In this document: positions 23,098 through 31,711 of the stretch, one piece after another
Layout of the letters: each line of letters begins with the position of its first letter
Position numbering within the stretch: the first letter of the stretch is position 1
Assembly: GCA_002479455.1 (NCBI GenBank)
Contig: DLNB01000028.1
Coordinates: 5,227-69,226 of the forward strand
Source of the DNA: Acetothermia bacterium UBA7521
Lineage (GTDB): Bacteria; Bipolaricaulota; Bipolaricaulia; Bipolaricaulales; Bipolaricaulaceae
DNA length: 64,000 nt
Reading direction: 5' to 3'
Position numbers and translations under genes: made by a program
Notes under the pieces: generated by a model
Told to the model about the DNA's origin: nothing
Database searches by the model: none
What the model saw: the letters and a program-made list of their open reading frames with translations, nothing else

Positions 23098-23347
23098 AGA
23101 TGTCCCCATCCCCTCGGGGAATACCCTGTGGAAAACAACCCCAACGCCTGGGGACAACCCTGCCGGTACACGGGAAAAAACCTGCGGACACCCCATCGAG
23201 AATCCTTTCCCCATCCGAATTCCCCTGGACACGTGTCCTGTCCCCAGGTTTTCCCCAGATCTCTCCCCATGGCAACGTCCGGTCCCCATGGTCCGCCTCG
23301 GGGTTATCCCCAGAGAACGCCCCCCCTCTACTACAACGACAAGGGTT
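23098..23347. other. Putative replication origin (oriC)
   Basis: This 250-bp non-coding gap between dnaA and dciA contains several 9-mers close to the DnaA box TTATCCACA: TGTGGAAAA at 23127-23135 (reverse orientation), TGGGGACAA at 23149-23157, TTTTCCCCA at 23249-23257 and TTATCCCCA at 23304-23312. Many other TCCCCA/TGGGGA motifs fill the gap on both strands. Position next to dnaA and the box density make it the best origin candidate. An AT-rich unwinding element is not obvious; the A-run GGGAAAAAACC at 23172-23182 is the closest. Confidence 0.7.
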
Positions 23348-23884
23348 ATGAATACCAAAGACATATGGCAGTGGTTAGGTCCACTCGCCCGGGGCTGGGG
23401 CGCGGAAGACAAGCTCACCGAACAAAGAGCTGTGCTCCTTTGGCCCACCGTAGGCCTGGGTTCTCTAGCGCGGGCCCTCTACGTAGAGCGCGGTGTACTT
23501 CACCTTGCCGTGGGAAGCCACGTCGTGGCGTCCGAGCTGAACCTCCTCAAGGCAGGCCTCCTCGCACGGTTGGGCGAGATTGCCCCCGAATGTGGTGTAA
23601 CCGACCTCCGGTTCCAGGTACGTGCTTTGAAGAACCCTCCACGTCCGGTCGTAGTGCGGTCGCCTGTGCCATCGGATGTGCGACGAGCACGGCGCGAACT
23701 CCCCCCACGGCTTCCGTTACGTCTGCGCCAGGTGGCCGCGGAGGCGGTTGCCTGGGCCGAGGCGCGCGACACGGCGATTCTCGACAGCGGAGGCTGGCGG
23801 TGCGCAGGGTGTGGACTCGTGCTGGTGAAGGAGAAGAGCACCTGTCCCGCCTGTGGAATTGAACGGTTCGGGGTGCGTCGCTAA
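23348..23884 (+). CDS. dciA: DciA-type helicase-loading protein (DUF721) with C-terminal zinc ribbon
   Basis: About 178 residues. WQWLGPLARGWGAEDKLTEQ, LLWPTVGLG and LHLAVGSHVVASELNLLKAG follow the DUF721/DciA pattern; DciA loads the DnaB helicase in bacteria that lack DnaC. A C-terminal extension has CAGC and CPAC (residues about 154-172), a four-cysteine zinc ribbon not found on most DciA proteins. I chose ATG at 23348; in-frame starts further up lie in the origin region. It sits directly after oriC and before hslV, consistent with a replication role. Confidence 0.8.
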   Translation: MNTKDIWQWLGPLARGWGAEDKLTEQRAVLLWPTVGLGSLARALYVERGVLHLAVGSHVVASELNLLKAGLLARLGEIAPECGVTDLRFQVRALKNPPRPVVVRSPVPSDVRRARRELPPRLPLRLRQVAAEAVAWAEARDTAILDSGGWRCAGCGLVLVKEKSTCPACGIERFGVRR

Positions 23885-23893
23885 ACTCGACCG

Positions 23894-24433
23894 ATGCACA
23901 CGGTTTCTAGCACCGTTCTTGCCCTCCGCTCTGAAGAAGGCCGGGTCGCGGTGATGGCCTGTGACGGGCAAGCCACGATGGAGAGCCGCGTCGTCAAGAC
24001 CGCGGCCCGCAAGGTGCATCGCATCCACGATGGCAGCGTTCTAGCGGGCTTCTCTGGAGGCACAGCGGACGGGGTTACTCTTCTTGAACGGCTGGAGGCC
24101 AATCTTGCCGCCCACGGGGCCTTGCGTCAGGCGGCGGTGGAGCTGTCGCGGGAGTGGCGGACCGACCGTGCACTGAGACGGCTGGAGGCAGTGGTGGTGG
24201 CGGTGTCTGAGGAAGCGCTGTTCCTCCTCACCGGCGAGGGCGATGTGATTGAGCCCGACGACGGATTGGTGGGGATCGGTTCCGGGGGAGGGTACGCGGT
24301 GAGCGCGGCCCGGGCCTTGCTGAGGCACGCCCGCCTGCCGCTTGCCGAAGTCGCCCAAGAGGCGCTGCGCATTGCTGCGGAGATCGACATCTACACGAAC
24401 GACTGCGTGATCCTGGAGACCTTGACCTGGTAG
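23894..24433 (+). CDS. hslV: HslV-type proteasome-like peptidase
   Basis: A 179-residue protein matching HslV throughout: VAVMACDGQATM, RKVHRIHDGSVLAGFSGGTA, LSREWRTDRALRRLEA, VIEPDDGLVGIGSGGGYA and AAEIDIYTND. HslV is the peptidase of the HslUV protease, cut to expose an N-terminal nucleophile. In HslV this is Thr in TTILAV; here the aligned stretch reads STVLAL at residues 6-11, so the nucleophile would be Ser6 after removal of MHTVS. No hslU ATPase gene is in the window. ATG at 23894 is 9 nt after the dciA stop. Confidence 0.9.
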   Translation: MHTVSSTVLALRSEEGRVAVMACDGQATMESRVVKTAARKVHRIHDGSVLAGFSGGTADGVTLLERLEANLAAHGALRQAAVELSREWRTDRALRRLEAVVVAVSEEALFLLTGEGDVIEPDDGLVGIGSGGGYAVSAARALLRHARLPLAEVAQEALRIAAEIDIYTNDCVILETLTW

Positions 24434-24516
24434 GTTGCTCAGCTGGGGGACGTCTTGTCGGGGACACATGGACGCGGTAAGGTTCGGGACATCCTTTTCA
24501 CAACAGGAGGTGTGGG

Positions 24517-26439
24517 ATGGCCAACGTGATCCTGCCCAGCGGCAAGACGGTCGAAATGGACGGCGGCGCTCTTCTCTCAGTTCTTCAGGAGCGGGGAGAG
24601 ACGGCCGCCGCGGTCGTCGTGAACGGGCAGCTCCAGGACCTGCGGGACCCTTTGCCCAGCGCCGGGGAAGCCCGCGCGATCGGCCTGGACGACCCAGCGG
24701 CGCTCGAGGTGCTCCGCCACACAGCCTCCCACGTCCTCGCCCATGCCGTGACCCGGCTCTACCCCGGGGCGAAGCTTGCCATCGGTCCGGCGATCGAGGA
24801 TGGGTTCTACTACGACATCCGGTTCCCGGAGCCGGTGAACCGCGACGACCTGCCGAAGATCGAGGCGGAGATGGAGAGGATCATCAAGGACGATCTCCCC
24901 ATCGAGCGGGTGTGGCTGCCGCGCGCCGAGGCCGAAGCGCTCCTCGCCGAGAAGGACCAGGCCTACAAGCTCGAGCTCGTGCAAGAAATCCCCGATGACA
25001 AGATCTCGTTCTACCGGCAGGGGGAGTTCACCGACCTCTGTCGGGGACCGCACCTTCCCTCGACCGGACTGGTGAAGCACGTCAAGCTCCTCGACCTTGC
25101 GGGCGCGTACTGGCGGGGCGACGCGGCCCGCGACATGCTGACCCGCGTCTACGGGACCGCGTTTCCTGCAGCAGAGGCGCTCGCCGAGCACGTGAAGTGG
25201 CGGGAGGAGGCGCGGAAGCGCGACCACCGCACCCTCGGCCCGGAGCTCGACCTCTTCTCGATCCAGAACGAGATGATCGGGGCAGGGCTTGTCCTGTGGC
25301 ACCCCAAGGGGGCGGCAATCCGCCACCAGATCGAGACGTTCTGGAAGGACGAGCACTACAAGGCCGGTTACCGGCTCGTGGTCAGCCCGCACATCGGGCG
25401 GGCCCGACTGTGGGAGACCTCGGGCCACCTCGACTTCTACAAGGACGGGATGTACGCCCCGATGGACATCGAGGGACAGGAGTTCTACCTCAAGCCGATG
25501 AACTGCCCGTTCCACATCGCGATCTACAAAACCCACACTCGGTCGTACCGCGATCTGCCCATCCGCTACGCCGAGCTCGGCACCGTGTACCGGTTCGAGC
25601 GGTCGGGCGTGCTGCACGGGCTTCTCCGGGTGCGGGGGTTCACCCAGGACGACGCGCACATCATCTGCCGGCCGGACCAGATCGAGGACGAGGTCCTGGC
25701 GTGCCTCGACCTGACCCTCCACATCCTGGGCGCGTTCGGGTTCCGCGACTACAAAGTCGCCCTGTCGGTGCGCGATCCGGAGCACACCGAGCACTACATC
25801 GGGAGCGACGAAATGTGGGAGCAGGCGGAGCGGTCGCTCGTGCGAGCCCTGGACCGGAAGGGCTTACCTCACACCCGGATGCCCGGGGAGGCCGTGTTCT
25901 ATGGCCCGAAGATCGACCTCCACGTGCTGGACTCCCTCAAGCGCTCGTGGCAGCTCACCACGGTTCAGTTCGACTTCAACGAGCCGGAGCGGTTCGGCAT
26001 GGCGTACATCGGCGACGATGGCCAGGCCCATCGGCCGTACATGGTCCACCGGGCGCTGTTGGGGTCGTTGGAACGGTTCTTCGGGATCCTCATCGAGCAC
26101 TACGGCGGGGCGTTCCCGGCCTGGCTGGCTCCGGTGCAGATGGTGGTCTTGCCGGTGACCGAGGCCGAGATCCCCTACGCGGAGGGGGTCGCGGACGAGC
26201 TGCGCCGGGCGGGGATCCGGGCCGAGGCGTGGACGAAGGAGCGGAAGACCCTGCGCTGGCTCATCCGCGAGGCGCAGGTGCAGAAGGTCCCGTACATGCT
26301 TGTGTGCGGGGCGCGGGAGGCGGCGGGCGGCGTGGTGGCGGTGAGGCTCCGCACCGGAGAGGATCTGGGACCTCAACTGGTGGCTTCCGCCATCGCCCGG
26401 GTCCAAGAAGCGGTGGCAGCGCGGGGCGTGGCTCTGTAG
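24517..26439 (+). CDS. thrS: Threonyl-tRNA synthetase
   Basis: A 640-residue enzyme with the full domain set: TGS domain (1-60), editing domain with HTASHVLAHAV near residue 70 and the YWRGD motif near 198, class II catalytic core with MNCPFHIAIYK (zinc Cys), RYAELGTVYRFERSGVLHGLLRVRGFTQDDAH, and GSLERFFGILIEHYGG, and an anticodon-binding domain from about 540. ATG at 24517 follows AGGAGGTG. infC and the ribosomal protein genes that often follow thrS are absent; the FBPase gene follows after 46 nt. Confidence 0.96.
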   Translation: MANVILPSGKTVEMDGGALLSVLQERGETAAAVVVNGQLQDLRDPLPSAGEARAIGLDDPAALEVLRHTASHVLAHAVTRLYPGAKLAIGPAIEDGFYYDIRFPEPVNRDDLPKIEAEMERIIKDDLPIERVWLPRAEAEALLAEKDQAYKLELVQEIPDDKISFYRQGEFTDLCRGPHLPSTGLVKHVKLLDLAGAYWRGDAARDMLTRVYGTAFPAAEALAEHVKWREEARKRDHRTLGPELDLFSIQNEMIGAGLVLWHPKGAAIRHQIETFWKDEHYKAGYRLVVSPHIGRARLWETSGHLDFYKDGMYAPMDIEGQEFYLKPMNCPFHIAIYKTHTRSYRDLPIRYAELGTVYRFERSGVLHGLLRVRGFTQDDAHIICRPDQIEDEVLACLDLTLHILGAFGFRDYKVALSVRDPEHTEHYIGSDEMWEQAERSLVRALDRKGLPHTRMPGEAVFYGPKIDLHVLDSLKRSWQLTTVQFDFNEPERFGMAYIGDDGQAHRPYMVHRALLGSLERFFGILIEHYGGAFPAWLAPVQMVVLPVTEAEIPYAEGVADELRRAGIRAEAWTKERKTLRWLIREAQVQKVPYMLVCGAREAAGGVVAVRLRTGEDLGPQLVASAIARVQEAVAARGVAL

Positions 26440-26485
26440 CGACATCTGCACGGCGCCCCGCGATTGAAGGGTCGAAGGAGGGGAC

Positions 26486-27601
26486 GTGCTGACGATCAGT
26501 GCCATCAAGGCGGACATCGGAAGCGTCGGCGGGCACACGTGCCCGTCGTCGCGGATGGTCGAGGAGGCGCGGGCTGCGCTGCGAGATGGGGTCCAGCAGA
26601 GGCTCCTCACCGACTTCGCGGTCACCTATACGGGGGACGACATATGCCTTCTGATGGTGCATCGGAAGGGCAGCGGACATCCTGATGTGCACAACCTCGC
26701 ATGGGAGGCGTTCACGCGCTGCACGGAGATCGCCCGCGGGGAGGGTCTGTACGCCGCGGGGCAGGACCTGCTCAAGGACGCGCCATCGGGGAACGTGCGA
26801 GGGGCCGGGCCCGGCTCAGCCGAGATCACGTTCGACGAGGGGGCTCCGGAGCGTAAGGCCGAGGCGTTCCTCGTGTTCACCGCCGACAAGTGCGGCCCGG
26901 GTGCGGTCAACTTCCCCCTGTGGTCCGTGTTCACCAGCCCCCTCTACAACGCCGGGCTCATGCTCCCAGCGATGAAGAAGGGGTTCACGTTTCGCATCAT
27001 CGACATGGAGCACGCCCAAGGGGATCGGGTGCTGGACTTGGTTTCGCCGGAGGAACACGTGGATTTGGCGATCCTTCTGCGCGACGAGAACCGGTTCGGG
27101 ATTCAGTCCATCCACTCCCGCCTCCACCCCGACCAGCAGGTGGTGGCCGTGTCTACGGACCGGTTGCACACGATCGCCGGTGAGTACAAGGGTAAGGACG
27201 ACCCGGTGGCGATCGTGCGCACCCAGGGCATCTTCCCCGCCCCGGAGGAAGCGGTGAGCCCGTTCGTGGTCGCGCCGTACGTGGCAGGCGGGGCGCGGGG
27301 CAGCCACACCATGCCCCTGATGCCGGTGGCGATCAACACCCCGGTGACGGGCCCCTACTGCCTGCCGCTCGTGGCGTGCGTGGCCTACTCTGTGAACGGA
27401 GACGGGGTCCTGTCCGAAGGGGTCGATGTGTTCGGGAATCCCGTGTGGGACAACGTGCGGATGAACGCACAGCAGAAAGGGGAGTGGATGAGGCGGCAGG
27501 GGTTTGTGGGTGCGGCGATGCTCCCCATGACCGAGCTTGAGTACAGCGCGTTCCGCAAATCCCTCGCCGACCTCGAAGGGCGATTCCGGACCCTCGGCTA
27601 G
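26486..27601 (+). CDS. fbp: Fructose-1,6-bisphosphate aldolase/phosphatase (type V FBPase)
   Basis: A 371-residue protein of the bifunctional archaeal-type family. The metal-binding N-terminus SAIKADIGSVGGH, the TGDDICLLMVH motif, KCGPGAVNFPLW and the YVAGGARGSHTMPLMPV loop are all present. The enzyme condenses dihydroxyacetone phosphate with glyceraldehyde phosphate and dephosphorylates the product to fructose 6-phosphate, making gluconeogenesis one-way; it is typical of thermophilic, often autotrophic, archaea and deep-branching bacteria. GTG start at 26486, preceded by AAGGAGGGG. Confidence 0.95.
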   Translation: MLTISAIKADIGSVGGHTCPSSRMVEEARAALRDGVQQRLLTDFAVTYTGDDICLLMVHRKGSGHPDVHNLAWEAFTRCTEIARGEGLYAAGQDLLKDAPSGNVRGAGPGSAEITFDEGAPERKAEAFLVFTADKCGPGAVNFPLWSVFTSPLYNAGLMLPAMKKGFTFRIIDMEHAQGDRVLDLVSPEEHVDLAILLRDENRFGIQSIHSRLHPDQQVVAVSTDRLHTIAGEYKGKDDPVAIVRTQGIFPAPEEAVSPFVVAPYVAGGARGSHTMPLMPVAINTPVTGPYCLPLVACVAYSVNGDGVLSEGVDVFGNPVWDNVRMNAQQKGEWMRRQGFVGAAMLPMTELEYSAFRKSLADLEGRFRTLG

Positions 27602-27693
27602 CGTCCTGGGCAGAGGTGGAAGCCTTCGGTGCCGCGGCTGGCCGACGATCCACCAGGGAGCGGAGAAGGCGCAGCGTCAGGACTCATTTGGAT

Positions 27694-27719
27694 GTAGCGT
27701 CGGGGCTTGTCCCCGACGG
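27694..27719. repeat. GACGCTAC-family palindrome
   Basis: GTAGCGTCGGGGCTTG followed by TCCCCGACGG folds into a 9-bp GC-rich stem (CGTCGGGG/CCCCGACG) with a short loop. The same motif, with CGGGG or CGCAG variants, recurs at 204, 280, 5058-5167, 28872, 31225 and 33581. The surrounding 27602-27835 gap contains no gene. Confidence 0.75.
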
Positions 27720-27835
27720 AAGGTGGCTTCAGCGGTTCGACGGTTACGGGTGGGCGGTTCGGGTTGGGCCATCGCAGGCAAGCTGCGACGCCACGCTGTC
27801 TCGACACCCGCGGCGGTGAGCAGGCGGAGGAGGAG

Positions 27836-28700
27836 ATGAGCATTCCGCAGGAGATGTCGGACGCTTTGCGTTGCCCGTCCACCCAGGAACGACTGCGGGC
27901 CGAGGGGGATAGGCTTGTCGCCGAGAGAGGGCGGACGTACCGCGTGGTGGACGGCGTGCCGTGGCTGCTGGACGAGGAGAGCCTCTCCGCGCTCGACCGC
28001 GCCTTCCAGCGCCAGTACACGGAGAAGGACGCCCGCTCCTACGACCGCCAGGTGCGTCTGCTGGGGCTCCTCTTTGGGTGCTGGGAGCCGCGGGAGCGGC
28101 GGAAGATGGTGCACCTGCTCGACCTCCGGCCGGGGATGCACGTCCTCGAGGTGTCGGTGGGGACGGGGGCCAACCTCCCGTTCCTCGCCCGGAAGGTGGG
28201 GCCAGAGGGCCGCCTATACGGCCTCGACCTCTCCACGGGGAATGCTGGGCGTGGCCCAGAAGCGGGCGGCCGCCGTGGGCTGTCCGGTGCACCTGGTGCG
28301 GGGGGACGCGGTGCATCTACCGTTCGCTGATGGGGTCTTCGACGCCGTGCTCCACTTCGGCGGGGTGAACCTGTTCGGGGATCGGGCGCGGGCGCTCGGG
28401 GAGATGGTGCGGGTGGCCAAGCCCGGCGCCACGCTCGTGGTGGGGGACGAGGGGATGTCCGAGGCCCGCCGGGCTGGTTGGCTTGGGCGACGACTGGTGA
28501 AGATGAACAGCCTGTACCGGTTCCGGCCCCCGTTCCACCTCCTCCCGTGGGACCGGATCGAGAACGTCCAGCTCCACTGGATGTTGCGGGAGGTGTTCTG
28601 GCTCCTGCGTTTCCAGGTGGCCGGGGGCGCGGGCCCGCCTGACGAGGGCGAGGCGCTCCGACAACGGCTGGAGAAGCGCAGCGCGGGGGATAAGCCTTAG
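27836..28700 (+). pseudogene. SAM-dependent methyltransferase, frameshifted
   Basis: Two frames together encode one class I methyltransferase. The first (from ATG 27836, after GGAGGAGG) has a Trm112-like start (DALRCPSTQERL ... YRVVDGVPWLL) and the SAM motif VLEVSVGTGANLPFLAR; it runs to LYGLDLSTG. The second continues in the next frame with MLGVAQKRAAAVG, then LVRGDAVHLPFADGVFDAVLH and a C-terminal domain ending GDKP. Removing one A at 28241-28242 (GGGGAATG) restores a single protein of about 287 residues. Either a real frameshift mutation or a sequencing error. Confidence 0.8.
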
Positions 28701-29053
28701 CCGGCTCAAGGTCGAACCCTGGATCCGCCTCGGGATCTGGAGCCTGTGTTCCGTGAAGGAGCCCGACCCTCTCCGGCTCCGGGCGCGGATGCAGGACGTC
28801 GCCCCCCTCTCCATGCCTCTCCCCCCGTCGGGGGGAGAGGAATCGAAGGTGAGGGGGGATCCGACGGTGGCGTAGCGTCGCAGCTTGTCTGCGACGGCCT
28901 TCTCGTCGAACCGCCCGACGGTCGTCGGGGATGAACCCCGACGCTACGATCCTCCCTCTGCGACTTCCGCGTGCTCTGCGGTGGATCGCTTTCCAGCTGC
29001 GGGGATCCGAAGTTCTCCGCGCGGCCGGAGGCCCCGCGGGCGATCGTAGCGGG
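28701..29053. other. Intergenic region with several palindromic repeats
   Basis: It contains a perfect hairpin CCTCTCCCCCC/GGGGGGAGAGG at 28816-28840 of the kind often found dispersed in GC-rich genomes, two GACGCTAC-family palindromes at 28872-28947, and a single periodic arm of the GCGCAGAG type at 28950-28984 (CTCTGCGACTTCCGCGTGCT then CTGCGGTGG). No gene is visible. The minus-strand AOR gene ends at 29054. Confidence 0.6.
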
Positions 29054-30937
29054 CTACGGGCCGCTGGCCCCGACGGCGTCGGCCACGTCGGGTAGGTCGA
29101 GCGACGCCAGCCGCCCCTTGAGGGGCACGCCGTCCCGGCTCCACCCGCGGGCCTCGTAGTAGTCGTCGAGGAGCGCCTGGAGTTCCTCCAGGCTCACGCG
29201 GTCCCCGGCCGACGGCCCTTCGGGGATGGGGAGCTCCATCACCCGCGGCGGGAGGTGGTCGTCCTTGCGGGTGAACCCCTCCCGGACGTTGAACGCCCGG
29301 GCGAGGTTGGACGTCCGCTCTCCGATCGACAGGAGCTCCGCCGCGGTCAGTTCGAGCCCGGTCTGGGCGGCCACCATCTCCGGCAGGCCCTCCAGGAAGT
29401 AGATGTGGCGGGTGAACTTGCACACGCCGAGGGTGTCATAGACCGCCATCAGGTCCTCGACGAGGCGGACCTCAAAGCCTTTGCCGCGGAGGGAGTGTCG
29501 GTCCGCGGTGAGCTTCCACCACGAGCCACCGTACTCGAGGCCGTACACGCCCCCCGTGAGGTGGTCCCCGCCGCGGAACGCCACCGCGAACGCGAGCGCA
29601 ACGCCCTTTGACCCGCGGATGTCGTAGGCGGGAAGCTCCATCCCCTTGATGTGGATCGCAAACGACGCACCCTTCCCCAGCCGTTCGCAGGCGGCCTTCG
29701 TCCCATCAGCGAGAAGCGCTCCCGTCTTGCCCTCACGGCGGCCCATCTTCTCCAGGACGGCGAGCATCGCGTCCCCGTCGCCGAACTTGAGGTCAATGCC
29801 GTCCAGGTCCTTCTTCGTGAGGAGCCCCCGCTCCACGGCCTCCATTGCCCACGCCACGGTGACCCCGGCCGAGATCGTGTCCAGTCCAAGAACGTCGCAG
29901 ATCTCGTTCGCCTTGGCGACCGCCTCGATCGACGCCACCTCCGGGCACCCGCCGAGGGAGTACAGGGTCTCGTACTCCGGCCCGTCGACCTCCGTGCCGG
30001 CGTACTTCCCGTCCTTGATCTGGAACAGCTGCCCGCAGGGCTTGGTGCAGGTCGGGCAGGCGAGGTTCTTCGTCACGTACTTGGGGGCCCAGTGGTACGG
30101 GTCGAGCTCGATCTTCTCGCCCTTGGCCCGGGCGTAGGCGCTCTTGAAGAACCCCCACTGCCAGTTCTTCGACGGGAACGTGCCCGGCTCCTTGTTCATC
30201 CAGTCGAGGAACTCGCCGCTCCCGTACTTCTTGTCGGCCTCTGTGACCGGGTGCTCGCGGATGATCCCTTGCCAATGGGAGACGAGCTTCTTCAGTCGCT
30301 CGCGGTTGTGGACAGGGACTGCTCCGGTGCCCTTGACGAGAACCGCCTTCAGGTTCTTCGCCCCGAACACCGCCCCGCCCCCGCCGCGGCCAGCCTGGCG
30401 GCCATCGCACTCGATCGTCGAGATGCGCGACCGCTGTTCCCCGGCGGGGCCGATGACCGCGGTGCGGTACCCCTCTCCGAACCGGTCGCGGAGAGCTTTG
30501 GCTGTTGCGCGCGTGTCGAGCCCCCACAAGTCAGAGGCGTCCTCGAACCGCGCCTGACCGTCCTCGATGATCAGGACAACGGGGTTCTTGCTCTCCCCGG
30601 TTACGAGAAGGGCGTCCCACCCCGCCTTGCGGAGCGCGATCCCCGCCCAGGCGCCGGCCACGGAACGGGCGAGCGTTCCCGTCAGAGGAGAGCGAAAGGT
30701 GAACGTGGTCTTCGACGCGGTGGAGATCCCGTCTCCGGTGAGGAGACCGGGGACCATCGCTACGACGTTCTTCGCGCCGAGGGGATCGGCCCCCTTGGGG
30801 ATTCGGGCCCAGGCGAGGTGAGCGCCCAACCCGAACCCTCCCAGGAACAGGCGGTACACCCCATCCGGCAGCGTCTCCGCCGCCGTCTTCCGCTGCGAAA
30901 GGTCCGCCACCAGGATCTTCCCCGTCACACCGTTCAT
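29054..30937 (-). CDS. aor: Tungsten-containing aldehyde:ferredoxin oxidoreductase
   Basis: A 627-residue AOR-family protein. The N-terminal domain holds SKTTFTFRSPLTGTLARS and GRQAGRGGGGAVFGAKNLKA (tungstopterin binding); the [4Fe-4S] ligands are C-P-T-C-T-K-P-C near residues 293-300 plus Cys in LGVCKFTRH near 498. GLEYGGSWW and a terminal FNVREG motif are typical. It oxidises aldehydes to acids and reduces ferredoxin in the cytoplasm. It appears to be a single gene with repeats on both sides. ATG at 30937 follows AAGGGGGGA. A second, more diverged AOR lies at 48.4-50.2 kb. Confidence 0.93.
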   Translation of the reverse strand: MNGVTGKILVADLSQRKTAAETLPDGVYRLFLGGFGLGAHLAWARIPKGADPLGAKNVVAMVPGLLTGDGISTASKTTFTFRSPLTGTLARSVAGAWAGIALRKAGWDALLVTGESKNPVVLIIEDGQARFEDASDLWGLDTRATAKALRDRFGEGYRTAVIGPAGEQRSRISTIECDGRQAGRGGGGAVFGAKNLKAVLVKGTGAVPVHNRERLKKLVSHWQGIIREHPVTEADKKYGSGEFLDWMNKEPGTFPSKNWQWGFFKSAYARAKGEKIELDPYHWAPKYVTKNLACPTCTKPCGQLFQIKDGKYAGTEVDGPEYETLYSLGGCPEVASIEAVAKANEICDVLGLDTISAGVTVAWAMEAVERGLLTKKDLDGIDLKFGDGDAMLAVLEKMGRREGKTGALLADGTKAACERLGKGASFAIHIKGMELPAYDIRGSKGVALAFAVAFRGGDHLTGGVYGLEYGGSWWKLTADRHSLRGKGFEVRLVEDLMAVYDTLGVCKFTRHIYFLEGLPEMVAAQTGLELTAAELLSIGERTSNLARAFNVREGFTRKDDHLPPRVMELPIPEGPSAGDRVSLEELQALLDDYYEARGWSRDGVPLKGRLASLDLPDVADAVGASGP

Positions 30938-31379
30938 CGTCTCCCCCCTTCGTATCTGTGGTCTCGCGTTCGGCTTCTCGGCCGGTCACCGCGCCCGCCA
31001 GCAAGCGCTGCGCGGCGAAGCCGCACCAAAGGCGAGTATAGCCCCACCCGTCCGTTCAGGCCGGACCGGGATGCGCCGAAGGTCAGGGCATGCGGTGGAT
31101 GGACATCCTGGATCAGCCTGTCAAAGAGCGGCCCACGGAGCCTTCGGCTACGCGGAGAGAGCCGGACCTACGCGGCCAGGAGGCGATCCACCGCTGAACC
31201 CGGGGAGTTCGCCGAGGGAAGGTCGTAGCGCGGGGTTCATCTACGATGGTCGTAAAGGCGGTTCGGCGGTTGATGGTTGGTCGGCTTTGCTGGAAGGCCG
31301 TCGCAGACCTGCCTGCAGCGGGCAGGCAAGCTGCGACGCTACGCCCTCTCGGCGACCTTTGCGGTGAGAGAGCATAGAG
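30938..31379. other. Repeat-rich intergenic region
   Basis: It holds a fifth relative of the conserved module (31117-31160, with GAGCGGCCCACGGAGCCTTC) followed by a long GACGCTAC-family stretch at 31225-31342 that includes the palindrome CCTGCCTGCAGCGGGCAGG. This repeats the arrangement 'module plus hairpin' seen at 278 and 5142. No gene is visible. Confidence 0.6.
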
Positions 31380-31583
31380 TCAGCCTTTGATCAGCCGCTC
31401 CAGGTACTCGCGGATCTCCTGCAGGCCGTAAATCGTGCGGCGGGCCTCCAGGTCGTCGAGCCACGCCTCGGCCACCGTCTCATCGCGGATGACGTCCACG
31501 TCTTCAACGTCAAGCGCGGCAAGGAGCCTCCGTCCCTCTTCCTCGATCTCGCCGTCGTGGGCGCGAAAGATGAACCTGCGCAT
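31380..31583 (-). CDS. Small acidic protein of unknown function
   Basis: A 67-residue protein starting MRRFIFRAHDGEIEEEGRRL and ending in a helix (IYGLQEIREYLERLIKG). Nearly a quarter of the residues are Asp or Glu. I do not recognise a family; size and helix-strand pattern would suit an antitoxin or small regulator, but no toxin gene adjoins. ATG at 31583 has GGAGG 8 nt upstream; an in-frame start at 31604 precedes that site. Base composition and codon use look normal, and the clear ribosome site supports a real gene. Confidence 0.6.
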   Translation of the reverse strand: MRRFIFRAHDGEIEEEGRRLLAALDVEDVDVIRDETVAEAWLDDLEARRTIYGLQEIREYLERLIKG

Positions 31584-31711
31584 TTCTGTATCCTCCGGCT
31601 TCAAGTGTAGCCTGAGGAACGGGGAGGTTCGCTAGGGTCAGAAGGGCCGAACCCGAGCGGGTACACTCAGGGTTCGTGCCCCCGTCCATGGGGCTGATTG
31701 CAGGAGGGACT

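Noticed and set aside
23098..23347. dnaN expected after dnaA
   Set aside because: I looked for the sliding-clamp gene next to dnaA; the gap is non-coding and the following genes are dciA and hslV, so dnaN lies outside this window.
24577..25794. Long minus-strand frame opposite thrS (about 405 codons)
   Set aside because: It lies entirely antisense to a perfect threonyl-tRNA synthetase gene and has no recognisable motif; long antisense frames are expected in GC-rich genes.
29651..31228. Long plus-strand frame opposite the first AOR gene (about 525 codons)
   Set aside because: Antisense to a complete AOR gene; composition is rich in Arg, Pro, Leu and Val with no domain signature.
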